Of a stretch of 64,000 nucleotides of DNA, positions 17,212 to 26,631 are shown in pieces. A program made the position numbers and the translations under genes. The notes under the pieces are model-generated. The model did no database searches. It saw nothing but the letters and a program-made list of their open reading frames with translations, and was not told the DNA's origin. Every line of letters begins with the position of its first letter. Position 1 is the first letter of the stretch. Origin of the DNA: Pseudomonadota bacterium (GTDB lineage Bacteria > Pseudomonadota > Gammaproteobacteria > Steroidobacterales > JBCBZW01); the NCBI GenBank assembly GCA_039193195.1, contig JBCCWS010000017.1, positions 1 to 64,000 on the forward strand, given 5' to 3'.

Positions 17212-17392
17212 CGCGTACCTAGTGTCCTGCCCCCCAAGTTCGTTGAAGAATTCGCGGGTACTTTTTGCCCCCAGGCACTTTGCTCCTCCTCCCGTGGGGC
17301 CTGCCACGCTCGTCCTCGCGCCGCGCCTAGGAACAGAAAGCCCCGTGCGACTTTTCAACGAACTTACGGGACAGCACACTAGGAGGTACGCG
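17212..17392. repeat. MITE-like inverted-repeat element
   Basis: Two imperfect arms, 17212-17247 and 17354-17392, are inverted copies of each other. Aligned as cgcgtacct[3-base gap]agtgt.ctg.ccc..aagttcgttgaa, they match at about 32 of 36 positions, and weaker similarity continues inward. The whole is about 181 bp with no transposase frame. It lies between convergent genes and its right arm carries the stop codon and last three sense codons of the sulfotransferase. A non-autonomous mobile element is the best reading; a large transcription-stopping hairpin is the alternative. Confidence 0.6.
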
Positions 17393-18383
17393 ATTCGGAT
17401 TGGGTTAGAGGGTCGCTGCCCTCAAGGAACAACTTCCCGGGCAACGAGTCCTCCACGATCGATCGGATCGTTTGGATCTGGGCGTGTTCGAGCTGATTGC
17501 GCCACTTCTCTAGCTCTCGGCTCGTGTCGCGCACGATCGAGTAATAGTCTGAGGACTCCTTCTCCTGGGTGGTGCTGGCGCTGACAAACTGCTCAGTCTG
17601 TGGTTGCCAATCGAGGCCGAGGAAGTCCAGCACCTGCCGTGCCTGCTGCGCAGGTGCAATACACAGATCCTCGTAGCGCAGTACTTTGACACGCTGATTC
17701 GCAGCGCAATCCTCGAGCGCTTTCTCGTTGAAGATCGTCCACACCCATGCCAGGCGTTCAAGCACTGACATCGCGTCAATCTCGGCGCTGCCGATGCCGC
17801 GACGCTCCGCTTGTTCGGCCTGAGGAAGGCCGGCCCCGACGCTCTTCCAATCGCTGCTGACCTTCGGCTGGCGCAGGCGCGATGCTACATATCCGCATGG
17901 GTGGCGGATGATGATGATGAACTTCGCGCCGGGATGGGATTGAAGCAGGAGGTTGATCCGACCCAGCGAGCTGACTGACTTAATTAGGCAGAGGGGCAGG
18001 GCGCCGTCGAGGGAAGTGAAGTCCGGGATTGCTAGGCGATAGGCAAGCTCGCCAATCGGCAGGCGCTCTAGGGCGCGTAGGCAGTAGATTAGGCTCTCGC
18101 GCGTCTGCGCTTGGAGCCCGCTCAGGTAGTTCTTGCGGAAATACGGTCTGACGCCTGTTGCGCGAACATGGCGTGTGTGTGCGTAGCGTCGTAAGGACGC
18201 TTTGGCAATGTCTACGTGGCGCGCCACCTCATCCTGGCGGCAAAACAGCGGCAGGCTCGGGCCGGTCTGGGGAATGTCCGGTTCATGGCGGTAGAGCACA
18301 TCGGGATGGCTGTCGATTATCTTGGCTAACCAAGTGGTGCCCGACCTGGAGGCCCCAAGGACGAAGGCGAGGTTGTTGTTCAA
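17379..18383 (-). CDS. PAPS-dependent sulfotransferase (first of three)
   Basis: The product is 334 residues. The 5'-phosphosulfate loop is LGASRSGTTWLAKIIDSHP (residues about 9-27) and the 3'-phosphate site is FIIIIRHPCGYVASRL (about 155-170). Later segments (KVLRYEDLCIAPAQQARQVLDFLGLDW) are typical of cytosolic carbohydrate sulfotransferases. It should transfer sulfate from PAPS to a sugar hydroxyl. The start is TTG at 18383 with AAAGGGA about 10 bases upstream. Its C-terminus (…SRTS) is encoded inside the right arm of the inverted-repeat element, so the original end may have been lost. Its acceptor is not predictable. Confidence 0.88.
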   Translation of the reverse strand: MNNNLAFVLGASRSGTTWLAKIIDSHPDVLYRHEPDIPQTGPSLPLFCRQDEVARHVDIAKASLRRYAHTRHVRATGVRPYFRKNYLSGLQAQTRESLIYCLRALERLPIGELAYRLAIPDFTSLDGALPLCLIKSVSSLGRINLLLQSHPGAKFIIIIRHPCGYVASRLRQPKVSSDWKSVGAGLPQAEQAERRGIGSAEIDAMSVLERLAWVWTIFNEKALEDCAANQRVKVLRYEDLCIAPAQQARQVLDFLGLDWQPQTEQFVSASTTQEKESSDYYSIVRDTSRELEKWRNQLEHAQIQTIRSIVEDSLPGKLFLEGSDPLTQSESRTS

Positions 18384-18754
18384 GGTTGTCTATTCCCTTT
18401 CCGCTCGACGGCTGCCTGAGAGCGCTCGTACCGCGCCTGGCGGAACATACTACAGGTAGGTCCTGGGAGGCGGGGCATGGACCGCAGCGATGGGCAGCCG
18501 GTGCACAGGCTCGGTCGTCGGCCAATTCATCGACGCGATCGTACCCCTGTGCTACGGTGCGCGCGTCGGTCGGGTGGGTGTTGCGGATTCGCGACGATTC
18601 GACTGACGCCTGGCACCCATTCCATCGTAGGGAGCCGTCACCGAAGCGCCCTGGCAACCAGTGGGAGCGTGGGGTATCGGACGGCTGATAGGCGGCCACG
18701 GCCCGCCGCCGGCGAACTACGTGCTTCCCGACCCAGCCCCGAGAGCTTTCTCAC
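18384..18754. other. Intergenic region between divergent genes
   Basis: No gene is supported in these 371 bases, which must hold promoters for the sulfotransferase (minus) and the toroid-like protein (plus). A tggcaccc (18630 region) resembles a sigma-54 -24 element but lacks the matching -12 GC, so no promoter is called. Confidence 0.4.
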
Positions 18755-20110
18755 ATGCTGATACAGAGCCCTTCCGCAAAAGACGTGGTGCAGCGTCGAT
18801 TTCTGGCTACCAGTGCTCTCACGTGCCTCCTCAGCTTGGGGCACGCCGCGTTGGCACAAGGCCTGTTCGTGACGCTTCCGGATTGGAACGACGAGGACAG
18901 TGCGTACCGCGATCCCGCTCGCGGACTTACCGTGGACGCAGGCTTTTTTGAGCATATTGAGGGCGGCAACTACTCGGACACGGCACTCGCTACCTTTGGT
19001 GGGCTCGACTACATCACCAATACGGAGATGCACGAAATTACGGAGGGAGACGACCTATGGACGGCCTACCACATGTGGAAGCGCCTCGATGGTGTTCGTC
19101 CTACCACTGTTTGGCGTCAGCGTATGGAGAACCTGAAGACCTTCTTCGTCGAGTCTTACGTCGACGAGCTGACGGGGCCAGGCCGCGAGACCGAGAATAA
19201 CTACGACCATCTCTACGGATGGGGCCTGTGCGACTGGTACAAGACGGAAGCAGACGGGGAGCCGGACGGAGGCGCAGCGGCGCTCGCAGCCATCGACGGT
19301 ATCGTTGCCGCCATGGTCAGCTGGAATCCAGGTTTCAGCGCCAACTCGCCCGGAGACCAGCTACTGGATCGGGGTAACGGTTCCCGCCGCTGGGCGCGAC
19401 AGCTTCGCTTCGCCGTGTGTGCGAGTGAGGTTTCACCCACGGCGTCCAATCTCGCTTGGCGCGATCAAGTTGTCGATATGGTGCTGCAGGCGCCCGACTT
19501 CGATGCGACCTATGGCATGTATTTCAACGGCAGCGGGCCCACTGGCTCGAACGGCTTCGACTACGCCGCTGGCGACCGCATCGCGAATACCTTTCACATG
19601 GGGATTTGGATGGACTCGCTGTGGCACGCCTGGCGTGTGCTCAATGGCGAGAACGACCCGCGAGCCGAGACTTTGCGAGAGCGTTTGGTCTCGATGGCGA
19701 CTTACTACCGTGACTTCGGTCCGGATCCGGACGGGCGGGTGCCGCTGCTGACGGGACTCAACATCAATACGGGCGTGCGCCTGGATACGAGCGCAAGCGG
19801 CTACGGCACTCAAAACGTCTACACCCTATCGTCGATCAACGGCCTGGTGTTCGCCTACAAGTTCACCGGGGAGGGCAGCTATCTAGAGGCGGCTTGGGCA
19901 CGTTGGGGGTTCATCCAGGAGTTCCGCTACGGCCCGGCGACCGTGGGACACTACACAGACTCGCTGCTCGCCTCCGCCACTGGATTCAGGTTCCTAGCGC
20001 AAAATAGGGGCGAGCTTCAGTACACCTATGCGTTGTTCGAAAACGCGGGGCAACCGATTGTCCTGGGTCCCGCGCCAAAACCGCCCACGGAATTCAGAGT
20101 GGTCGAGTGA
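18755..20110 (+). CDS. Secreted alpha/alpha-toroid-like protein, possible polysaccharide-active enzyme
   Basis: The product is 451 residues. The basic start (AKDVVQRRFLATSALTCLLS) and HAALAQG form a signal peptide; the pair of arginines leaves a weak Tat possibility. The mature part is helical with aromatic- and glycine-rich turns spaced along it: DDLWTAYHMWKRLDG, NNYDHLYGWGLCDWYKT, IANTFHMGIWMDSLWHAWR, LVSMATYYRDFG, NVYTLSSINGLVFAYKFTG, YLEAAWARWGFIQEF, HYTDSLLASATGFRFL. This pattern fits an (alpha/alpha)n toroid, the fold of many glycoside hydrolases, polysaccharide lyases and epimerases. I cannot name the family. Among polysaccharide genes, a periplasmic modifying or degrading enzyme is plausible. 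It is convergent with the O-ligase gene, ending 14 bases away. Confidence 0.65.
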   Translation: MLIQSPSAKDVVQRRFLATSALTCLLSLGHAALAQGLFVTLPDWNDEDSAYRDPARGLTVDAGFFEHIEGGNYSDTALATFGGLDYITNTEMHEITEGDDLWTAYHMWKRLDGVRPTTVWRQRMENLKTFFVESYVDELTGPGRETENNYDHLYGWGLCDWYKTEADGEPDGGAAALAAIDGIVAAMVSWNPGFSANSPGDQLLDRGNGSRRWARQLRFAVCASEVSPTASNLAWRDQVVDMVLQAPDFDATYGMYFNGSGPTGSNGFDYAAGDRIANTFHMGIWMDSLWHAWRVLNGENDPRAETLRERLVSMATYYRDFGPDPDGRVPLLTGLNINTGVRLDTSASGYGTQNVYTLSSINGLVFAYKFTGEGSYLEAAWARWGFIQEFRYGPATVGHYTDSLLASATGFRFLAQNRGELQYTYALFENAGQPIVLGPAPKPPTEFRVVE

Positions 20111-20124
20111 GCTGCTTGCCGGAG

Positions 20125-21471
20125 CTAGGTCTTTGCGACTCGCGCCACCTGTGGGCGGGGCGGTGCGCTAGGGGCCACGGGCTGTTGCCGCGCGGTGCGC
20201 TTACTAACTTCAGCTCTACTCGTTGGACTTGGAATCGTCGCCAATTGCTCGTCGACAACGATCTTGATCAGCAACAGCACGGCGATCAGGTGGTAGTACA
20301 GGTCGAAGTACGCGAGCCCGAGGAAGGCGCCGCCCGTCGCGTAGGCCACCAAGCTCGTTTTGACTGCTGTCGCTAGGTCGTAGGCCCAACTTAAGTCGGG
20401 GTTACCTTTGGTAAGACGCTTGATTCGCGATCCCTCGCCTTGGGCCATGAACATGAGCGCCAAGAAGAGCGCAAGGCCGATGAATCCCTGTTCCCCGAGC
20501 GCCTCGAAATAGATGCTGTGCATGTCATGGGGCTTGTGGCCGGGCTGGTAGCGCTCAAAGAGCTCTGCACTCATCATCTGAAAGCCCCCGCCGACAAGAG
20601 GGTTATCAGCGGCCACGCCATAGGCCACTTGCCATGCGCGAATTCGACCCATGGCGGACTCTTCTTGATCGAAGTTCTGGATCGACTGGATGCGCTCGGT
20701 GTACTGCTCCGGCATGAAGGCTAGCAAGCCGACGCCCAGTACTAGCAGTATCGGAGCCAGCTTGAACTTGTGCCGTGAGTGGAGCACGAGATAAGCGGCC
20801 ACGGACCCCGCGGCCAAGAAGGCCCCTCGAGAGTAGGTGCTCAGTACGGCCACGGAAGTAAATAGCATCGAGGCGAGCAGGGCGTAACGGATGACCTTTC
20901 GTTCGCTGTGGATAAACAAAAACAGCATCAGCGGTAGGATCATCAACAGCGTTAGCCCGAGCGGGTTCGTGCCCGAGAAGAAGGTTTGCGGCGGTCCCCA
21001 AACGCGGTAAGCGCCGCCCGTCGCGATCGCGAACATGCCTCCCTTTACCCCGTAGTAGCCGATCGAGATCACCAGCATCCAGATCAGCGCGATGATCTTC
21101 TCACGGCTCTGCATGAGCATGATCGTGATCATCGTCATGAACTGAATCTTCATCGACCTGGCCCACTCCCACTGGGCGGATTCTGGTTCGATGGCGAACT
21201 GGGTGGTGACGCTCATCCAGAGAATCCAAAGGAACCAAACGATCGTAATCGGTTTGAGGGGGATTCCCTTGCGCTCCTTGCTGAACAACATCGCCAGCAG
21301 CGTCGTGCCGGAGATCATGGCGGCGAAGGGCATGTTGTAGGCAAAGCCCCACGACAGACGGTGAGGGTTCATGTAGCTGATCCAGCAATACATGAGAATG
21401 CCCAGGTTCGCTCGGGACAGGATCATGGGCAGCGACGCGACGACGATGAGCGTTATCGCGAGATCTCTCAT
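20125..21471 (-). CDS. Wzy-like O-glycosylation ligase/polymerase, exosortase A-associated
   Basis: The product is 448 residues from the ATG at 21471. The 97 extra codons upstream are low in hydrophobicity and rejected, because the family starts MRDLAITLIVVASLP. About ten membrane helices are visible, with the signature LGILMYCWISYMNPHRLSWG, a large periplasmic loop and GGGFQMMSAELFERYQPGHK plus PHDMHSIYFEALGEQGFIGL, the Wzy/WaaL motif around the catalytic histidine region. This matches the O-ligase of exosortase A loci (TIGR03097 type). It should polymerise or attach the lipid-linked glycan in the periplasm. It is separated from the core XrtA operon by about 24 kb. Confidence 0.92.
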   Translation of the reverse strand: MRDLAITLIVVASLPMILSRANLGILMYCWISYMNPHRLSWGFAYNMPFAAMISGTTLLAMLFSKERKGIPLKPITIVWFLWILWMSVTTQFAIEPESAQWEWARSMKIQFMTMITIMLMQSREKIIALIWMLVISIGYYGVKGGMFAIATGGAYRVWGPPQTFFSGTNPLGLTLLMILPLMLFLFIHSERKVIRYALLASMLFTSVAVLSTYSRGAFLAAGSVAAYLVLHSRHKFKLAPILLVLGVGLLAFMPEQYTERIQSIQNFDQEESAMGRIRAWQVAYGVAADNPLVGGGFQMMSAELFERYQPGHKPHDMHSIYFEALGEQGFIGLALFLALMFMAQGEGSRIKRLTKGNPDLSWAYDLATAVKTSLVAYATGGAFLGLAYFDLYYHLIAVLLLIKIVVDEQLATIPSPTSRAEVSKRTARQQPVAPSAPPRPQVARVAKT

Positions 21472-21773
21472 GGCAGCTGATCGATTAGTTGGCTTGTCGT
21501 CGACATGCTTGCTCTTCCGTGACGCTGCGAAGCGTCGGCCCCAGCGGCTGCCCGGCGGTGGCTTCGAGCCGGGCGCGAGAGTTGTTCGCAGCGGGCGCCA
21601 CTTGGACGTACGGGGCGCGGAGTCACCGGCTGCAGTGCGGGGATGCTGGCATACGTAAAGTGTGGGAAGCAAGGCACAGGTTCGCAAGATGGCTGGTGGT
21701 ATGATCCGGCCCTTTCGGACGGTCCGCCTACCACGCCAGGCGGGTAACCGCCAGTTTTGCATGCGAGGAGCTA

Positions 21774-22712
21774 ATGGAGCCGAGCGGGAAGGAGTTGGCG
21801 TTCGTCGTGGGCCACTACAAGGCGGGCAGCACCTGGCTGCTCAGGTTGCTGTGTCTTCATCCTCAGATCCGCGGCCTGGCGGAGACACACATTTTTCACC
21901 ACGTTCAGCGCTCACCCGACCTTGACGCGTGTTCTGAGATTCTGTTCGAAGGGGGAGTCCCCTGGAGCGCCGGTGGCCAACGGCGCTGGGTCATGCATCG
22001 CGTGGAGCGTCTAGGTGCGTGGCTGTTGCGACCCCACGCGCGCATCCCGGGGCGCGATAGGCCTTCGACGCTACTGGACATGGGGTACCTCGCGGGGCTC
22101 GGGTTGCGCCGAGAACTTGCCCGTGCAGATGAGGCTGCCGCTTACGTGCGCACCTTCTTCGCGCACGTCCACGGCCGTCTTAAGCCCCCTGCTTACCTCT
22201 TGGAGAAGACGCCGCGAAACATCCGCTATGTGCCGTTTATCCGAGAGATCTTCCCGCAAGCCAAGCTGCTCGCTATGTACCGAGACGGGCGCGATGTCTG
22301 TGTGTCAGACCGCTTCTTCCGCGCACGGCGCGGAGAGGATTGGTCCCTGGAAGCCAGTGCTCAACGTTGGCACGATGACATGGTGGCTCAGGGTCATTAC
22401 GGACGCGACTACGGGCTATATGCGATCTCCTACGAGTCTCTGCATGAGGATCCGCAGCCGGTGGTGACCGGGGTGTTGGAGTTTCTTGGCCTCGATGCGG
22501 AGCGAGCGTTGGTAAAACGACTCGTGGAACGTGCGTCGTTCGAGTCCACTACCGGTCGGAAGCGCGGCGCAGAGCAGCGCAAGAGCTTCAACAGAAAGGG
22601 TGTGGTGGGAGACTGGCACAATCACTTTAGTGACGGTGATCGAGAGACTTTCAAGCGTGTAGCAAACGCCTCGCTGCTCAGTCTCGGCTATGAAGAGGAT
22701 CCTGACTGGTAG
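21774..22712 (+). CDS. PAPS-dependent sulfotransferase (second of three)
   Basis: The product is 312 residues. The 5'-phosphosulfate loop is VVGHYKAGSTWLLRLLCLHP (about residues 10-29) and the 3'-phosphate site is LLAMYRDGRDVCVSDRFF (about 163-180). EKTPRNIRYVPFI and a late FNRKGVVGDWHNHF segment are also typical of the family. The ATG at 21774 follows gcgaggagcta, a strong ribosome site. Sequence outside the motifs differs strongly from the other two sulfotransferases, so it likely has its own acceptor. It precedes the beta-helix gene on the same strand by 56 bases. Confidence 0.9.
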   Translation: MEPSGKELAFVVGHYKAGSTWLLRLLCLHPQIRGLAETHIFHHVQRSPDLDACSEILFEGGVPWSAGGQRRWVMHRVERLGAWLLRPHARIPGRDRPSTLLDMGYLAGLGLRRELARADEAAAYVRTFFAHVHGRLKPPAYLLEKTPRNIRYVPFIREIFPQAKLLAMYRDGRDVCVSDRFFRARRGEDWSLEASAQRWHDDMVAQGHYGRDYGLYAISYESLHEDPQPVVTGVLEFLGLDAERALVKRLVERASFESTTGRKRGAEQRKSFNRKGVVGDWHNHFSDGDRETFKRVANASLLSLGYEEDPDW

Positions 22713-22768
22713 GTCGGCGTCGGGACCTCACGATTCGCGTGGGATGTGGTGCAAGGGAGCGATTGATC

Positions 22769-23986
22769 ATGTCTTGGTTGGCTAGAGCATTGCTCGTCGT
22801 CGCGATTTTCGGTTGCGGGGTACTTGTGGGCGCCTCTGGTCGACCGTCTCCCGCAGCTCTTTGGTCTGACGCCGCGGTGCCCATGCTACTCGCCTCCGCG
22901 CCGCCGCCGATGGAGCCAGCGCCAACTCCAAGCCTTTCCGGCGTCGTCGAGGTGGAGACCGTCGATTTCTCGCCGCAGATCGCAATCCCCGACTTCTCGA
23001 CCGATAAGGGGCGTGTTTGGCGCGTGTGCGAGGGATGTGAGCACACCTCGCTCTCGCAGGCCTTGGCCACGGCGCAAGACGGCGACACGATCCGCCTAGC
23101 TCCTGGTCTTTACACGGACTGCGTAAAGGTCATCAAGAAGAGCATCGCGATCGTTGGGGAGATCGGCGAGGACGGGACTCGGGCAACCTTCAACCGCGCC
23201 TGTGCGGGGAAGGCGGCGTTCAATCTCGCCGGTGCCTTCGCCCGCCTCGAAGGCATTCAGGTGCAGGACATTGCCGTGGCGGATCGCAACGGAGCCTGCG
23301 TGCGCTTACAGCCACGCGGCGAGGCGAGCCTGGTTGTGCACTTGCGCAACATCATTTGTGTTCGAAGCGAGAACGGCGTGCTGGGAGGGGCCGGGCCGAG
23401 CGGCGCCTTGATCGTCGAGTCCTCACTCTTCGTTGGCAATGGCAAGGAAGGCCGGGCCCACGGCATCTATATGGGGAACGGACGTGAGTTCGTCTTTCGC
23501 GACAGCGTCGTCCACTCCACAAAGGACGGTGGCCACAGCCTGAAGATCGGTGCGCAGCGCGCGCTGATCGTCTCTTCCATCGTGGCTGCGCTGGACGGTG
23601 ACAACTCGCGTGCGATCGACTTCTTCGGCGGCGGTGTCCTGTACGTCAACGATAGCGTGTTGCAGCAGGGGCCTCGCTCCGACAACCACGATATGATCGG
23701 GTTGTTGAACGAGGTGCGGCGTATGAACCGGGGAGTACCACACGCCGTTTACGTGCGCGACAGCTGGCTCATCTATGACGATGAGAATCGTTGCTGCCGC
23801 TGGCTGCTTTCCGGTCGTAAGTCCGGTGATATCCTCTTCGAGGGCAACCGGATGGTGGCGATAAACGGCAGCCGGCTGACTGGGTACGAAACTCGTGACA
23901 ACAAGCGGGTCGGCAATAGGGCAGCGGCTGGGTTAGCTGCCTATGACGCCACGCTTGAAGCACTGCCCAAGCCTGCCGCCTGGTAA
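22769..23986 (+). CDS. Membrane-anchored or secreted right-handed beta-helix protein
   Basis: The product is 405 residues from the ATG at 22769 (ribosome site aagggag); an in-frame GTG ten codons earlier is less likely. An N-terminal hydrophobic segment (ALLVVAIFGCGVLVGASG) and a proline-rich linker precede a parallel beta-helix that starts at HTSLSQALATAQDGDTIRLA and runs through repeats such as IAIVGEIGEDGT, ARLEGIQVQDIAV, LIVESSLFVGNGKEGRAHG, FVFRDSVVHSTKDGGHSLK, LYVNDSVLQQG and ILFEGNRMVAING. This fold is shared by alginate C5-epimerases and polysaccharide lyases as well as non-catalytic adhesins. It likely acts on, or holds, the polymer in the periplasm. No catalytic triad can be named. 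Confidence 0.78.
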   Translation: MSWLARALLVVAIFGCGVLVGASGRPSPAALWSDAAVPMLLASAPPPMEPAPTPSLSGVVEVETVDFSPQIAIPDFSTDKGRVWRVCEGCEHTSLSQALATAQDGDTIRLAPGLYTDCVKVIKKSIAIVGEIGEDGTRATFNRACAGKAAFNLAGAFARLEGIQVQDIAVADRNGACVRLQPRGEASLVVHLRNIICVRSENGVLGGAGPSGALIVESSLFVGNGKEGRAHGIYMGNGREFVFRDSVVHSTKDGGHSLKIGAQRALIVSSIVAALDGDNSRAIDFFGGGVLYVNDSVLQQGPRSDNHDMIGLLNEVRRMNRGVPHAVYVRDSWLIYDDENRCCRWLLSGRKSGDILFEGNRMVAINGSRLTGYETRDNKRVGNRAAAGLAAYDATLEALPKPAAW

Positions 23987-24025
23987 ATCCCTCGCCAATG
24001 CTGCACTCGAGCAAAGGTCACTCGA

Positions 24026-25045
24026 CTAGCTATCGAGGTAGTGAGCGATAACCTCACTCATCGAGTGGGTTGGACGAGAGCTACGAAATTTATTCAGCAC
24101 GCGCTCGACTGCCCTTCGATCTTCAGGCCGCAGCTCTCGCTTCCACCGCTCGTCCAGCTTGATCTCGCCGCCTCGAAAACGCATGGTGTTGCCGAGCACA
24201 TGATGCTCGCCGGCTTTGAAGTCGCCGTCGAAGGGATGGGGCGTGAGTCCAGCGAACTCGTGGATGCGGCGCAGCTCGGCGTCTGTGTCCTCGCACAGCG
24301 TCTCGTAGTGGACGAGTAGTGAGTCCGAAGCCTCAGCGGCAATCCGTGCGATGTCCGTTTGCCGGCGAAGCCACTGGCGGGCACTCAGCTCGGCATCCCA
24401 GCCCGCATGGTTCATCATCGACAGGGAGGTTCCGCGGGGGTCGCGCACCAAGTGCAGGCTGCGCAGACTGAGCTGCGGGATGGCTGCCAGGTAACGAAGC
24501 CGGTATGGGTCCTGAGAATTGTCTAGGAAGACCTCCGCCTTGCCCCAGGCTAGAGCCGCCTGCGTAAAGGTGACATTGGCTAGGTTTGTGGTGGCGATGC
24601 GCCGCTTCCAGGCGGGCACCAGGTTCACCAACCGGTCCCTGGCGCCTTCCACGGCGCTTGACTGCATTCTCAGCACGGCGCCGGTTAGTAGGCGGTTTAT
24701 TCGATCGTCGGCGTGTAGGCGGTAGCCTGTGCCGAAGTCTCGGAAGTCGAACGGTAGCTCGTGCTTTGCGAAGGCCTCGGACACGCTGTTGTAGAAAGGG
24801 CACGTCTGCAGCGGTTCCCCGCAGGAGCAGCGAAAATCCTCATCCGCTGCAAACTTCCAGCCGGTCATGTGACCGACCGTGGCGACCCCCGGGTGCGTGT
24901 TCAGAATAAAGGCGGAGAGCGTTGAGCCTGAAAACTGAGAGGAACAAAGGTATAGGAAGGGGAGCACCCGCTTCTCCGCTGGAGCCGTGGCCAAGGCCGC
25001 GATGCTTGCATACGCTGTGGTTGTAGGCAAGGGACGGGTAGCCAT
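24026..25045 (-). CDS. PAPS-dependent sulfotransferase-like protein (third of three)
   Basis: The product is 339 residues. The P-loop-like region is LYLCSSQFSGSTLSAFILNTH (about residues 31-51), the 3'-phosphate site is LHLVRDPRGTSLSMMNHAGW, and LVHYETLCEDTDAELRRIHEFAG is the typical late helix. CSCGEPLQTCPFYNSV carries a cysteine cluster that is seen in a subset of these enzymes. It should sulfate a cytosolic or membrane-associated glycan acceptor. It is divergent from the Wzx-like flippase (119-base gap) and convergent with the beta-helix gene (39-base gap). Confidence 0.87.
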   Translation of the reverse strand: MATRPLPTTTAYASIAALATAPAEKRVLPFLYLCSSQFSGSTLSAFILNTHPGVATVGHMTGWKFAADEDFRCSCGEPLQTCPFYNSVSEAFAKHELPFDFRDFGTGYRLHADDRINRLLTGAVLRMQSSAVEGARDRLVNLVPAWKRRIATTNLANVTFTQAALAWGKAEVFLDNSQDPYRLRYLAAIPQLSLRSLHLVRDPRGTSLSMMNHAGWDAELSARQWLRRQTDIARIAAEASDSLLVHYETLCEDTDAELRRIHEFAGLTPHPFDGDFKAGEHHVLGNTMRFRGGEIKLDERWKRELRPEDRRAVERVLNKFRSSRPTHSMSEVIAHYLDS

Positions 25046-25164
25046 GCTGACGGTGGCCTCCCGGCAACTTGGCGCGACCCAATCCAGGCCTCTGAGCAGT
25101 CGTGATCGTTAGCATCGCTGATTGCCGTTCCCGCAGGTAGACTCGCCACTTTTGGCCTCAACAT

Positions 25165-26622
25165 ATGAGCGAATCGAAGCAGCAGAACGTCGGCGCGAAG
25201 GTCGTTAGTGGCTTCCGCTGGCTGGCTCTAGGGCGTCTGGCTAGCCAGGCTGGCACTTGGGTAGTCACCCTAGTAGTCATTCGGCTCCTGGCACCAGAAG
25301 ACTACGGCCTCATGGCCATGGCGACGATGGTCATTGGCTTCTTTGCCCTGTTCGAGGAGTTCGGCATGGGGGCCGCTCTGACACAGCGCTCCGAGCTGGA
25401 AGAGGGTGTCGCGGGCAAGGTGTTCGGTGTGGTGATCACGACCAACGCTTGCGCGGCGCTGGTGCTGTTGGCAATTGCCGCTCCGGTCGCGCGGTTCTTT
25501 GAAGAGCCGCGGTTGGTAGACATCATTCATGTGTTAACTCTGAGGTTTCCGCTTCTCGCCCTGATTTCCGTCCCCCAAGCTATGTTGGCGAGGCGGATGC
25601 AATTCAAGCGTAAGGCGACCGTGGAGTTTCTGGCGATGATCACGGGGAGTCTGGTCTCGCTAGGGCTAGCGCTTTCCGGCGCAGGAGTGTGGGCGCTCGT
25701 CTGGGGATCGGTCGGTGCCACAATCGTGAGGGCGACTGGCATGAACCTGGCCGTCCGCTTCTTCGAGATGCCTCGTTTCAGCTTGCGAGGGATGCGTGAG
25801 GTGGTGACCTTTGGTGGTCAGCTCACTGTCAACCGCATTCTCTGGTACTTCTACGCGCAGGCGGATGTGTTCGTCATCGGTCGCCTGCTCGGGAAGGAAG
25901 TTCTCGGCGTCTACGCGGTGGCCATGCAGCTCGCGAAGCTCCCGATGCAGAAGCTCGGCGCGATCGTGAATGAAGTTGGCTTCGCAGGGTTCTCGCGCTT
26001 GCAGTCAGACCGGGAGGAGATTGCTAGGCAGTTCGTACGCGCCGCCTCGCTGATTAGCGTCTTCGCGTTTCCCGTGTTCTTCGGAATCTCTTCTGTGGCG
26101 CCGGAGCTGGTGCTGGTAGTGTTGGGGCCGGGTTGGACGGATGCCATCCTGCCGTTGCAGCTGTTGAGTTTGGTTTGCCCAATCCGCATGCTCAACCAGG
26201 TATTGAATTCAGCTCTCCTCGGTGTGGGGCGAGCGGATCTGTGCCTTCGCAACACCGTGGTACTCGCCGTCGTACTGCCCCTAGGATTTGTGTTCGGTGC
26301 TCGTTACGGGCTGGCCGGCGTGTGCTGGGTCTGGTTGCTCGGCTTTAGTCTCTGCTTCGGGGTGATCTTGCTGTGGTCTCTGCCGGTGCTCGGGGTAGCC
26401 GTCATGCGCTACCTTGGCGCAACCATGGGCGTCGGACTTAGCGCGACCGCTATGTGGGGCAGCGTCACCCTCGCACGCGAGGGCGCTGAAGCCGCTGGCT
26501 TCAATGCGGGGTTAATGCTGCTCCTTGCACTCGTCGTCACGGGCGCGGCGGCATTTGCGCTGCTGGCGTTCACGCTGCACAGGAGTTCTGTCGACCTCGT
26601 GCTGCGTCTTGTTCGTCGCTAG
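25165..26622 (+). CDS. Wzx-like oligosaccharide flippase (polysaccharide biosynthesis/MOP family)
   Basis: The product is 485 residues with about 14 hydrophobic helices over the whole length. The start GAKVVSGFRWLALGRLASQAG and the segment RLLAPEDYGLMAMATMVIGF are standard for the Wzx/RfbX group, as is LGVYAVAMQLAKLPMQKLG midway. It should flip the undecaprenyl-diphosphate-linked repeat unit to the periplasm for the Wzy-like protein at 20125. The ribosome site is weak. It is convergent with the Ig/FnIII lipoprotein gene, ending 9 bases away. A terminal basic end (LVLRLVRR) is cytoplasmic. Confidence 0.9.
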   Translation: MSESKQQNVGAKVVSGFRWLALGRLASQAGTWVVTLVVIRLLAPEDYGLMAMATMVIGFFALFEEFGMGAALTQRSELEEGVAGKVFGVVITTNACAALVLLAIAAPVARFFEEPRLVDIIHVLTLRFPLLALISVPQAMLARRMQFKRKATVEFLAMITGSLVSLGLALSGAGVWALVWGSVGATIVRATGMNLAVRFFEMPRFSLRGMREVVTFGGQLTVNRILWYFYAQADVFVIGRLLGKEVLGVYAVAMQLAKLPMQKLGAIVNEVGFAGFSRLQSDREEIARQFVRAASLISVFAFPVFFGISSVAPELVLVVLGPGWTDAILPLQLLSLVCPIRMLNQVLNSALLGVGRADLCLRNTVVLAVVLPLGFVFGARYGLAGVCWVWLLGFSLCFGVILLWSLPVLGVAVMRYLGATMGVGLSATAMWGSVTLAREGAEAAGFNAGLMLLLALVVTGAAAFALLAFTLHRSSVDLVLRLVRR

Positions 26623-26631
26623 CTCGAAGGC

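Noticed and set aside
18625-18650. tggcaccc element as a sigma-54 promoter
   Set aside because: The GC at the -12 position is missing at the right spacing.
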